Source: JAWBOW01 sp038825775 (GTDB lineage: Archaea > Nanobdellota > Nanobdellia > Woesearchaeales > WAPY01). From it: a stretch of DNA of 21,308 bases. Every line of letters begins with the position of its first letter. The first letter of the stretch is position 1. Made by a program: the position numbers and the translations under genes. Positions 4,768-12,204 of this stretch are shown here, in pieces. Under the pieces are notes generated by a model, which was not told the DNA's origin, did not search any database, and was given only the letters and a program-made list of their open reading frames with translations. The stretch covers positions 1-21,308 of the forward strand of contig JAWBOW010000011.1 in NCBI GenBank assembly GCA_038825775.1, in the 5' to 3' direction.

Positions 4768-7551
4768 ATGAAACAAGAAATTAAATTAATTATAAAGAAA
4801 TTAGAAAGTAGAAAAAAGAAAGCTTTATTTTTCAGCATAGACGGACTAATATCTCTTTTAATTATTTTAGTAGGGCTTTTCTTAATATCAAAAATGTATT
4901 TTTATGAAAAGCCAAGAATGAGTTTAGAGTATGCTTCCTCAGATATAATTGGAATACTATCTGAGGTTAAAATAAGCGAAATAAACAACTCTTATCTAAA
5001 CCAACTTTTAAGCAGCGGAGTTATAAAAGAATATGATTTGAATAAATCTGTCATTGAAATTATAGGAAAACTTTGGGTTACAAATCATGCAGAAGAAGCA
5101 AAAAATCTTTTTATGAATTTAACATACGGATTAATACCTGATGATTTTGGTTTTGGGCTTTACATAAACAACAATCCTGTTTATGAGAAAAACACAACAT
5201 CAAAAAGAGAAGTGGTAGCGTATTCAAGGATGATTTCTGGAATAGAAGAAGAAAAACCTGTGGAGGGTTATACTGCAAAAGCATTTATAAACTCAATTGA
5301 TGGTTCTTATTCTTATAGTTATGCATTCTTCGGGGGTCTTGTAGGTCAGGGAAACATAACAAAATATATTTTTCTTCCAAGCAATTTTAACATAAGTTAT
5401 GCTTATATGCAATTAGATGTTGGAAATAATTTCACACTCTACATAAACGGAAATCCTTCAGGACATTACATTGAAAATTGTGTGGGAGGAGGTTTCATGA
5501 GGGCTTACACTTGCAGTATAAATGAAAGTTACTACTCAAACTTTATTCCAGGACTCAATGAGTTAAAATTTGTTTTTGATACAACAAACAATTCTTATAT
5601 TACTGGGGGTTTGTTTTCGGTTAAATATTATACAGAAGAAACTAATTTTTCAGAAATAACATATGATCCTAATACGAATACAAGCATAAAGATAGAGTTT
5701 CTTCCAGGAGTTGATAGTGTTATAAATACTTATTCTTCATTTTATGTTCCTGGAAACTTAACTTCTCTTGAAGTTTTTCTAAACTTTTCAACAGACTACC
5801 CTATTTTTATGACAATAGGTAACGTAACTGTTTATGATGGAATGTTAAATAATGCAACAGGAAACCTTGTTGTAAATCTAACAGATGATTATCTTTATGT
5901 GCTGAATTATTCATACATAAGCGAAAAGACAATCCCTTACAGGATAGGACATTACGAATTTAACGAGTCAAACATAACAGGCCAAGGACACAATGCTGAT
6001 GTTGTGCTTATAACAGATCTTTCCGGAAGTATGAAGTGGCGTATTGGGGATTGGACTGAACTTCCTGGAAATGCAAGAACATGTGATAATCCTGACTTGT
6101 ATCATAAGGATGACACGAGAAGGGTTTCTGTTGCAAAGTGTGTTGATATTGAATTTGTAAATGTAATAATGAATTTTTCAGGCAACAGATTATGGCTTGT
6201 GGATTTTAATGATTATGCAAATTATTATTATAGCACTAGCAAGGAATTGTTAATTAATAGAATAAATAACTATCCTAATAACCCTTCGGGCGGAACATGT
6301 ATTTGCTGTGCAATAAACTTGGCTTATGAAATACTACAAAATTTTAGTGGTCCTTCAAGATCAAAGTTTGTTGTTGTGATGAGTGACGGAATTCCAAATT
6401 ATTGTTGTGGTAGATACTGGCAGTATTGGTGGTGGGTTTGTAACACAACAGGAAGATCAACATATGGAGTTTACACTCCATACGGTTGTGACGGCAGTGC
6501 TGATGATTGTGAAGGAAATGATTGTGATGGTCCAATACAAAGCTCAATAAACGCTGCTGCAAGGTTGCATAATGATTTAAACGCTACTGTTTATTCAATT
6601 GCTTTTGGCCCGATGGTTAATTGTTCTAATGCTAATTATACTTTGTATCAAATAGCAATGGTTGGAAACGGCAGTTATTATGGAAGCAAAAACGCAAGTG
6701 AATTATTAGAGATTTACAGAGAAATTGCTAACCAAATAAACAACAGATCAATAACATTCGAATATCAAAAAGTAAATGCTGTTGGTGTTCATTCAAAACT
6801 TTATCCAAATTCTTACATAAAAATGATTTACAACCCAAGAGTTCCTCCAATAATTTATGGAATGATACCTTTAACAATAGAAAGCAACAACTTTGGAAAT
6901 TACATCTCTCAAGGTAGTTTTTATGTTCCGTTAAACACAACAGTATCAGAAGCAAAAGCAATATCATTTTCTTCTTATTATTGGACAGATAACCTTACCA
7001 TAAATAATGAACAAACATTTAAATTAAGTGATTTTGGAAATAATTACTTATTACTTGGAGACCCATTTTTGGTTTATATCCCCTTATTAAAAATTGTTGA
7101 GGGGAACAATTCTGTAATTGTAAGCACGGGAATAAACCCAACAAATAACACAGGAGGATCTCCAGATAATAAGGTAATTTATACTTTACTAATAAGAAAT
7201 TTTGTTAGTTATTCTGCAACAGAAAAAAATGCTTTTGGGTGTAATTGGATAGTTTATTTTGAAGATGATACTAATACAACATTAAAAACACCTCTTGATT
7301 ATGTTGGAAGCGATTATTGCATTTACAATGCAACAATATCAGGAACAAATTGTTTATACAATTCAAGTTACCAAACAGATGATGCTATTAAAAAAGCATT
7401 TTGTGAATTGCTATCTTTATTGGATCCTGACAAGAATGGAAAATTAAATATTAAAATTTCACAAACTGGTTTTAATTTTGAGATAATAATAATATCAAAA
7501 GTTCCTTCCCTATGGGGTCCTGCAATCTTGAGATTTGCTGTTTGGAAATAA
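4768..7551 (+). CDS. Giant pilin-like surface protein with von Willebrand A domain (candidate tip adhesin)
   Basis: This 927-residue protein starts with a pilin-type sequence: SRKKKA then LFFSIDGLISLLIILVGLFL, with Asp25 at +6 after predicted cleavage at Ala19/Leu20. Residues ~160-390 look like beta-sandwich modules rich in Tyr, Asn and Thr. A vWA domain spans ~408-655 with a full metal-binding MIDAS set: D417-x-S419-x-S421, Thr510 in GGTCICC, and Asp540 in VVVMSDG. Inserts in this domain are Cys-rich (CICC, CC, and three Cys at 574-586 in a Gly/Asp/Asn segment), probably disulfide-bonded or metal-binding. A further beta-rich region closes the protein. Many N-x-S/T sequons point to an extracellular, glycosylated product. 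Modular pilins with vWA domains are known in bacteria (Streptococcus sanguinis PilB) and bind host ligands; adhesion here is inference. Confidence 0.82.
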   Translation: MKQEIKLIIKKLESRKKKALFFSIDGLISLLIILVGLFLISKMYFYEKPRMSLEYASSDIIGILSEVKISEINNSYLNQLLSSGVIKEYDLNKSVIEIIGKLWVTNHAEEAKNLFMNLTYGLIPDDFGFGLYINNNPVYEKNTTSKREVVAYSRMISGIEEEKPVEGYTAKAFINSIDGSYSYSYAFFGGLVGQGNITKYIFLPSNFNISYAYMQLDVGNNFTLYINGNPSGHYIENCVGGGFMRAYTCSINESYYSNFIPGLNELKFVFDTTNNSYITGGLFSVKYYTEETNFSEITYDPNTNTSIKIEFLPGVDSVINTYSSFYVPGNLTSLEVFLNFSTDYPIFMTIGNVTVYDGMLNNATGNLVVNLTDDYLYVLNYSYISEKTIPYRIGHYEFNESNITGQGHNADVVLITDLSGSMKWRIGDWTELPGNARTCDNPDLYHKDDTRRVSVAKCVDIEFVNVIMNFSGNRLWLVDFNDYANYYYSTSKELLINRINNYPNNPSGGTCICCAINLAYEILQNFSGPSRSKFVVVMSDGIPNYCCGRYWQYWWWVCNTTGRSTYGVYTPYGCDGSADDCEGNDCDGPIQSSINAAARLHNDLNATVYSIAFGPMVNCSNANYTLYQIAMVGNGSYYGSKNASELLEIYREIANQINNRSITFEYQKVNAVGVHSKLYPNSYIKMIYNPRVPPIIYGMIPLTIESNNFGNYISQGSFYVPLNTTVSEAKAISFSSYYWTDNLTINNEQTFKLSDFGNNYLLLGDPFLVYIPLLKIVEGNNSVIVSTGINPTNNTGGSPDNKVIYTLLIRNFVSYSATEKNAFGCNWIVYFEDDTNTTLKTPLDYVGSDYCIYNATISGTNCLYNSSYQTDDAIKKAFCELLSLLDPDKNGKLNIKISQTGFNFEIIIISKVPSLWGPAILRFAVWK

Positions 7552-7583
7552 TTAAAAATAAAATAAAATAAAAAGTTTAAAAA

Positions 7584-8543
7584 ATGAAAAATAAGAAAGG
7601 AATTTTTTTCACAATAATAGCAATATCATTATTGGCACTGATACTCCTCTCCATATCTTCAACATATTCTTACAAGAACAGAAAAAGAATGGAAGCTATA
7701 AGTTCAAGAATAAGAAGCATGGATAATTTTGTAAGAGATTTAGATAAAGATTTGGAAAGAGGAATTTATATTGCTGGTTTTAGAACAATATTGGGAATGC
7801 AGTCTTTTATTGAAGAGAATGGGGCTTTCTTAAATGATACTGAAGAGAGCTTTAAAGAGATTTTTATGAATGGAAGTTTAAATAATAAGACAATAAGCAT
7901 AATGGAGGAAAGCTATTTTTTGTTATGGATAGAAAAAATAAAGGATAGAGCAAAAGAATTGAAAATAAATGCTGAATTAAAAGTCAATGATATTTTTGTT
8001 AATCAAACAGACCCGTGGTATGTTGATGTTAATGTGAATATAAGTGTTGAATTAAACGATTCAAACAGGATAGTTTTTTGGAACAGAACATTCTTTAAGA
8101 CAGTAAAGATTAGCATAATTGGATTTGAAGACCCGTTGTATTTTATAAACAGTTATGGAAAGGTAAGTAACATTATAAATAAAACACCATACTCGTATTT
8201 TGTATTAGGGAACAATACAACAAACCTTTTAGAACACTTAAACAATTCTTATTATATTGCCTCAAATACTGCTCCTAACTTTTTGATGAGATTTGAAAAC
8301 AACCTAACAAGTTCTGAACAAGGAATTGAAAGTTTGGTAAATATTCAAAAACTTATTACTGTTGGCATACCTGCAAAAGATAGGAGTGTTGTGGATTATA
8401 TTTATTTTGGTTCTAGAACAACAACTAACCTGTGCATAAACAATAGTATTGCAGAGCCGGACATGCCAAGTTGGTTTAAAATTGACATTGATGACATGCA
8501 CATTCAAAAGTACCAACTAACAGAAATAACTAAAACTTGCTAA
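7584..8543 (+). CDS. GspK/PilX-like minor pilin lacking the acidic N-terminal residue
   Basis: This 319-residue protein has a short basic leader, MKNKKG, followed by IFFTIIAISLLALILLS, a pilin-type hydrophobic helix. Unlike the four preceding proteins there is no Glu or Asp within the first ten mature residues. In type II secretion and type IV pili, the large minor pilin GspK also lacks Glu5 and sits at the very tip, since it needs no partner above it. The ~280-residue ectodomain begins with a long helical segment (about 30-80) and then a beta-rich part with many sequons (NKT, NQT, NIS, NRT, NNT). It ends with a single Cys at the C-terminus. It is the last of five consecutive pilin-like genes. 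Homology to GspK is not claimed, only similarity in layout. Confidence 0.7.
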   Translation: MKNKKGIFFTIIAISLLALILLSISSTYSYKNRKRMEAISSRIRSMDNFVRDLDKDLERGIYIAGFRTILGMQSFIEENGAFLNDTEESFKEIFMNGSLNNKTISIMEESYFLLWIEKIKDRAKELKINAELKVNDIFVNQTDPWYVDVNVNISVELNDSNRIVFWNRTFFKTVKISIIGFEDPLYFINSYGKVSNIINKTPYSYFVLGNNTTNLLEHLNNSYYIASNTAPNFLMRFENNLTSSEQGIESLVNIQKLITVGIPAKDRSVVDYIYFGSRTTTNLCINNSIAEPDMPSWFKIDIDDMHIQKYQLTEITKTC

Positions 8544-8598
8544 AATTTAAGATAAAAAAACTAGGTGGATTAATAAGAAAGTTTTTAAATAGAAAAAG

Positions 8599-8609
8599 TT
8601 TAAATAATA
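8599..8609 (+). promoter_or_regulatory. Possible internal promoter before the coiled-coil gene
   Basis: GTTTAAATAAT is centred about 27-30 bases before the ATG at 8633, with a GTGAT ribosome-binding element at 8624-8628 between them. If used, it would allow the assembly-machinery genes (8633-13545) to be expressed separately from the pilins. Confidence 0.35.
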
Positions 8610-8632
8610 AACAACTAAGAGATGTGATAAAA

Positions 8633-9832
8633 ATGGGAGTTATAGAAACAGAAGTTGATAAACTTTTGGAATTGTTGAATGAGAAAAAAAAGATATCTAT
8701 TCATGAGGCAGCTAAAAAATTAGGTGTTGATAACAAAACCATAGAAGAATGGGCTGATTTTTTGGAAGAGGAAGGGGTTATAAAGGTAGAATATACTTTA
8801 ACAACTCCGATATTAGTTTTGAAAGAAATTAATGAACAAGATATAAAAAATAAAGAAAAAGAACTTAGTTTAAAGAAGAGTGTTTTGCTTGGAAAAGCTC
8901 AAAAACTTGTAAAAGATGTGGATAAAAATGAAGAATACTTTAAAGAATTAAAAAGAGAATTAGATGAAATAAAAAAATATCTTGGTAAGGATGCTGAAAA
9001 GATTGAAAAAGAGCTAAAAGAAATAGAGGAATATAATAACTTAAAAAAGAAAAGTGAAGAGATAATTGAAAATCAAAAGAGAGAATATGAAAAGAAGATA
9101 GAAGAATTACAAGATTATATTTTAAGAGAACAAAAAAAATATTTAAACATGTTGGAAGATTTGAAAAAGGAAGAGCTTAAAATAGAAGTTGAGAGGACAA
9201 AGATAAAAGAACTTGAAGAAAAGGAAAATGAGCTTAAAAATAAGCTTGATGAAATACAAAAATACATAGAAGAAACGAGAAGCAAATTAGTAGTTGAAAG
9301 AAAAGAATTTTCTGAAGATGAAAAATATCTAAACGAGCTTAAAAAGAGTGCTGAGCAAGTAAGAAATAAATTAGAAAATGAAAAGAGAATATTCTCTGAA
9401 TTAGTTGAAAAAAGCAAGAAAGAAGGGCTTGAAATTATAAAAAAACAAGAAGAAAAAATTAATTTGCTCGCAGAGAAAATAAAGAACCTTGATTTAAAAG
9501 CAGGAACACAAATAAAAATATCAGAAAGATTAAAAAAATTTTTTGAAAGAAAAGAAGAGATAGAAAAACTACTTAAGGATTTAATACAAGAACATGACCT
9601 TCTTAAGAACGAAACAAGAGAATTTTTGAAAAGATTAAAATTGCTTAATAGTATATCAAAAAAACCAAAAGAAGAGGAAATAAAAGAAATGGAAGATAAT
9701 TACGATAAACTTGAATCAAAAAGAGTAAAAATAGAAGAGCTTTATAAAAAAATCTCATCCCTCTTAAAAGACACAAAAGGAACAGAACAAAAAAACAAAG
9801 AAGAAAAAAATAAGAAAAAAGTTAGAAAATAA
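8633..9832 (+). CDS. Winged-helix plus long coiled-coil protein of the pilus locus
   Basis: This 399-residue cytoplasmic protein has two parts. Residues ~8-65 form a helix-turn-helix/winged-helix: ISIHEAAKKLGVDNKTIEEW is the HTH, and EEEGVIKVEYTLTTPILV fits the wing. Residues ~66-385 are an almost unbroken Lys/Glu coiled coil. The start is the ATG at 8633, supported by GTGAT four bases upstream; a TTG at 8537 is open in frame but overlaps the previous gene and gives an implausible N-terminus. It lies directly before the ATPase. Coiled-coil accessory proteins (FlaC/D/E) occur next to archaellum motors, but no sequence match to them is claimed. It may act as a cytoplasmic scaffold for the motor, or the wHTH may bind protein or DNA; neither is established. 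Confidence 0.75.
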   Translation: MGVIETEVDKLLELLNEKKKISIHEAAKKLGVDNKTIEEWADFLEEEGVIKVEYTLTTPILVLKEINEQDIKNKEKELSLKKSVLLGKAQKLVKDVDKNEEYFKELKRELDEIKKYLGKDAEKIEKELKEIEEYNNLKKKSEEIIENQKREYEKKIEELQDYILREQKKYLNMLEDLKKEELKIEVERTKIKELEEKENELKNKLDEIQKYIEETRSKLVVERKEFSEDEKYLNELKKSAEQVRNKLENEKRIFSELVEKSKKEGLEIIKKQEEKINLLAEKIKNLDLKAGTQIKISERLKKFFERKEEIEKLLKDLIQEHDLLKNETREFLKRLKLLNSISKKPKEEEIKEMEDNYDKLESKRVKIEELYKKISSLLKDTKGTEQKNKEEKNKKKVRK

Positions 9833-9876
9833 TAATTTTAATTTTTAAATTTTAATATAATGCAAAAGGTGAAATT

Positions 9877-11385
9877 ATGGAAAAAGAGGTGATAGTTGAT
9901 AAATACTCTTTCTTATCAAATGATATTCCAGTTAATATTCTAATAAAAAAGGAAAAGAATTCTTTTGTTCCAATATATTATGTTGAACTCTCAACAATAT
10001 CAAAGACAACACAAATAATTCTTGAAAAGATAAGAGAAGAGCTGATTCAAAAGATAGATTTGGGAGTAGTTGACATTACAGATACAAAAAAGGAAAATTT
10101 AATGGAAGAAAAATTCAAGGAAATGATAACCTTACTAGTTAAAAAGCACTTCCCAGATACAGAAGAAGACATACAAAAACATTTAATTGCATACTTAATT
10201 CAAAGAAGCTTAGGTTTTGGCAATTTAGAAATCTTAATGGCTGATAAACTTTTAGAAGAAATTGTTGTAAACAGTTCAGAAGAACCAGTTTGGGTTTATC
10301 ACAAAAAATATGGTTGGCTAAAAACGAACATAAGAATAGAAAAGGAAGAAGAGATAAGACACTATGCAACAATGATGGCTCGCAGAGTTGGAAGACAAAT
10401 AACTGTTTTGTCACCTCTATTAGACGCAAATTTAAAGAGTGGGGACAGGGTTAATTGCACATTAGAGCCAATATCCGCAAATGGTAACACAATCACCCTT
10501 AGAAAATTTGCTTCTGAACCTTGGACAATAACAAAATTCCTTGAAGCAAAAACAATATCACCAGAAGCAGCAGCTCTTGTATGGTTAGCAACGCAGTATG
10601 AGCTTTCAATACTCATTGCAGGAGGAACTGCTTCTGGAAAAACCTCAACTTTGAATGCCATTGCAAACTTCTTCCCACCAAATCAAAGAGTTATAAGTAT
10701 TGAGGACACAAGAGAAATAATACTTCCAAAATTCTTGCATTGGGTTCCAATGGTTACAAGACAACCAAACACAGAAGGAAAAGGAGAAATAACAATGCTT
10801 GACTTACTAGTAAATTCTCTTAGAATGAGACCTGACAGAATAATAGTTGGAGAGGTTAGAAGGCAGAGGGAAGCAGAAATTTTATTTGAGGCAATACACA
10901 CAGGACACAGTGTTTATGCAACAGTGCACGCAAATAATGTTCAGGAAACAATAACAAGATTAACAAGTCCTCCAATAAACATACCAAAATCAATGATTCC
11001 TGCAATATCCTTAATCATGGTTCAATACAGGAATAGAAGAACAGGGATAAGAAGAACATTCCAAATAGCAGAGATACTTCCTGATGCAAACCCAAATATT
11101 TTGATGCAGTTAGACATAAGAAAGGACGAAATAAATAAGATAAACAAATCAATATCACTTATGGATACATTACAGCTTTATACTGGCTATTCTAGAACAG
11201 AGATTGAAAAGGATATTGAAGAAAAAATAAGAATTCTAAAATGGCTTGTTGATCATAAAATAATTGACGTTAATCAAGTGGGTAGAATAATGGCAGAATA
11301 CTATACTAATAAAGAAGAATTGATGAAAATAGTTGAGAAAAATAAGGACTTCAACTTTGAAAAAGAATACGAAACAAATGAATAA
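9877..11385 (+). CDS. Type II/IV secretion ATPase (FlaI/GspE/TadA/VirB11 superfamily), pilus motor
   Basis: This 502-residue hexameric motor ATPase powers assembly of pilin-like fibres. Visible motifs are Walker A GGTASGKTS (249-257), the Asp box ISIEDTREI (273-281), Walker B with catalytic Glu RIIVGEVR (321-328) and the His box HTGHSVYATVHA (341-352). An N-terminal domain (~80-215) contains the conserved KxLEEIVVNS and LKSGDRVNCTLEP segments. These segments place it in the archaeal FlaI/PilB-like branch. A ~100-residue helical C-terminal extension follows the core. The start at 9877 is supported by GGTGAAATT immediately upstream, and a TATA-like TTTTAATATAAT (9851-9862) may give an extra promoter. 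It is followed 18 bases later by a membrane platform gene. No FlaH homologue is present, so this is a pilus rather than a full archaellum system. Confidence 0.95.
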   Translation: MEKEVIVDKYSFLSNDIPVNILIKKEKNSFVPIYYVELSTISKTTQIILEKIREELIQKIDLGVVDITDTKKENLMEEKFKEMITLLVKKHFPDTEEDIQKHLIAYLIQRSLGFGNLEILMADKLLEEIVVNSSEEPVWVYHKKYGWLKTNIRIEKEEEIRHYATMMARRVGRQITVLSPLLDANLKSGDRVNCTLEPISANGNTITLRKFASEPWTITKFLEAKTISPEAAALVWLATQYELSILIAGGTASGKTSTLNAIANFFPPNQRVISIEDTREIILPKFLHWVPMVTRQPNTEGKGEITMLDLLVNSLRMRPDRIIVGEVRRQREAEILFEAIHTGHSVYATVHANNVQETITRLTSPPINIPKSMIPAISLIMVQYRNRRTGIRRTFQIAEILPDANPNILMQLDIRKDEINKINKSISLMDTLQLYTGYSRTEIEKDIEEKIRILKWLVDHKIIDVNQVGRIMAEYYTNKEELMKIVEKNKDFNFEKEYETNE

Positions 11386-11403
11386 TAAATAAAAGTGATC
11401 TTA

Positions 11404-12201
11404 ATGCAGGCTTACATAAAAAGATTTTTTCCAGGATTAAAATTAAAATTAATGCAAGCAGGTATTAATTATACAGTTGAAGAATTCATAAAGAGAACAC
11501 TAATAACAAGCACATACTTTACAATATTCTTTTCATTCATAGTTTTCATATTTGCCAAAGAAATGAAAAACAAATTCTTATATTTTTCAATTCCAATATT
11601 CTTTATTTTAGCATTTCAGTATTTCTTAAAACTTCCTGAAGTGATGATTAGAAGAAAGGAAAGAATGATTGGAAGCGAACTTGTTTTTGCAGGAAGGTTT
11701 CTAATAGTTGAGCTTCAATCAGGAGTCCCAATTTATAATGCAATAATAAACCTGTCAAAAAATTTTAAAGTCATCGGAAGTTATTTTCAGCAGATAATAA
11801 ACAAGGTTAATATGGGAAGCACTATGGAAGAAGCAATAACAGAAGTCATTGAGGTAACCCCCTCACAAAATTTTAGGAGAATTCTTTGGCAAATTCTTAA
11901 TTCCTTAAAAACAGGTGCTGATGTCGCAGAATCATTAAACGCCGTTGTTGAGCAAATAACAAGAGAACAAATGATTGAAATTCAAGAGTATGGTAGAAAA
12001 TTAAATCCCCTTGCAATGTTCTACATGATGATAGCAGTTATTGTTCCAACATTAGGACTGACAATTATTGTTATACTTGGTTCTTTTCTTGGAATAAGAA
12101 TAGGTTTTGTTCATCTCTTGCTTATTGCACTCTTAGTAGGTTTTATACAATTTATGTTTATGGCAATAATAAACAGTGCAAGACCATCTGTTGGTTTTTA
12201 A
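11404..12201 (+). CDS. GspF/TadC/FlaJ-type membrane platform protein, first half
   Basis: This 265-residue integral membrane protein has two N-terminal transmembrane segments (~35-52 and ~58-75), a cytoplasmic helical GspF domain (~85-200) and two C-terminal segments (~202-230 and ~235-257). The GspF domain shows typical signatures such as AGRFLIVELQSGVPIYNAI and LKTGADVAESLNAVV. It forms the inner-membrane base on which the ATPase turns and pilins are inserted. The ATG at 11404 is preferred over the GTG at 11395, because GTGAT (11395-11399) is its ribosome binding site. It lies 18 bases after the ATPase and three bases before a second, paralogous platform gene, so the platform is split into two proteins as in TadB/TadC systems. 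Confidence 0.9.
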   Translation: MQAYIKRFFPGLKLKLMQAGINYTVEEFIKRTLITSTYFTIFFSFIVFIFAKEMKNKFLYFSIPIFFILAFQYFLKLPEVMIRRKERMIGSELVFAGRFLIVELQSGVPIYNAIINLSKNFKVIGSYFQQIINKVNMGSTMEEAITEVIEVTPSQNFRRILWQILNSLKTGADVAESLNAVVEQITREQMIEIQEYGRKLNPLAMFYMMIAVIVPTLGLTIIVILGSFLGIRIGFVHLLLIALLVGFIQFMFMAIINSARPSVGF

Positions 12202-12204
12202 AAA

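Noticed and set aside
8537..8632. TTG start giving a 32-residue extension of the coiled-coil protein
   Set aside because: The TTG overlaps the end of the preceding gene, the extension is basic and unconserved-looking, and the ATG at 8633 has a GTGAT site. An AGGTGG at 8565 is not followed by a usable start codon.
9115..9417. 100-residue Ser/Phe-rich minus-strand frame
   Set aside because: It is the complement of the Lys/Glu coiled-coil coding sequence, which routinely gives Ser/Phe/Leu-rich shadow frames.
10362..10661. 99-residue minus-strand frame inside the ATPase gene
   Set aside because: It is fully antisense to the conserved ATPase core (GGTASGKTS region) and shows no domain of its own.
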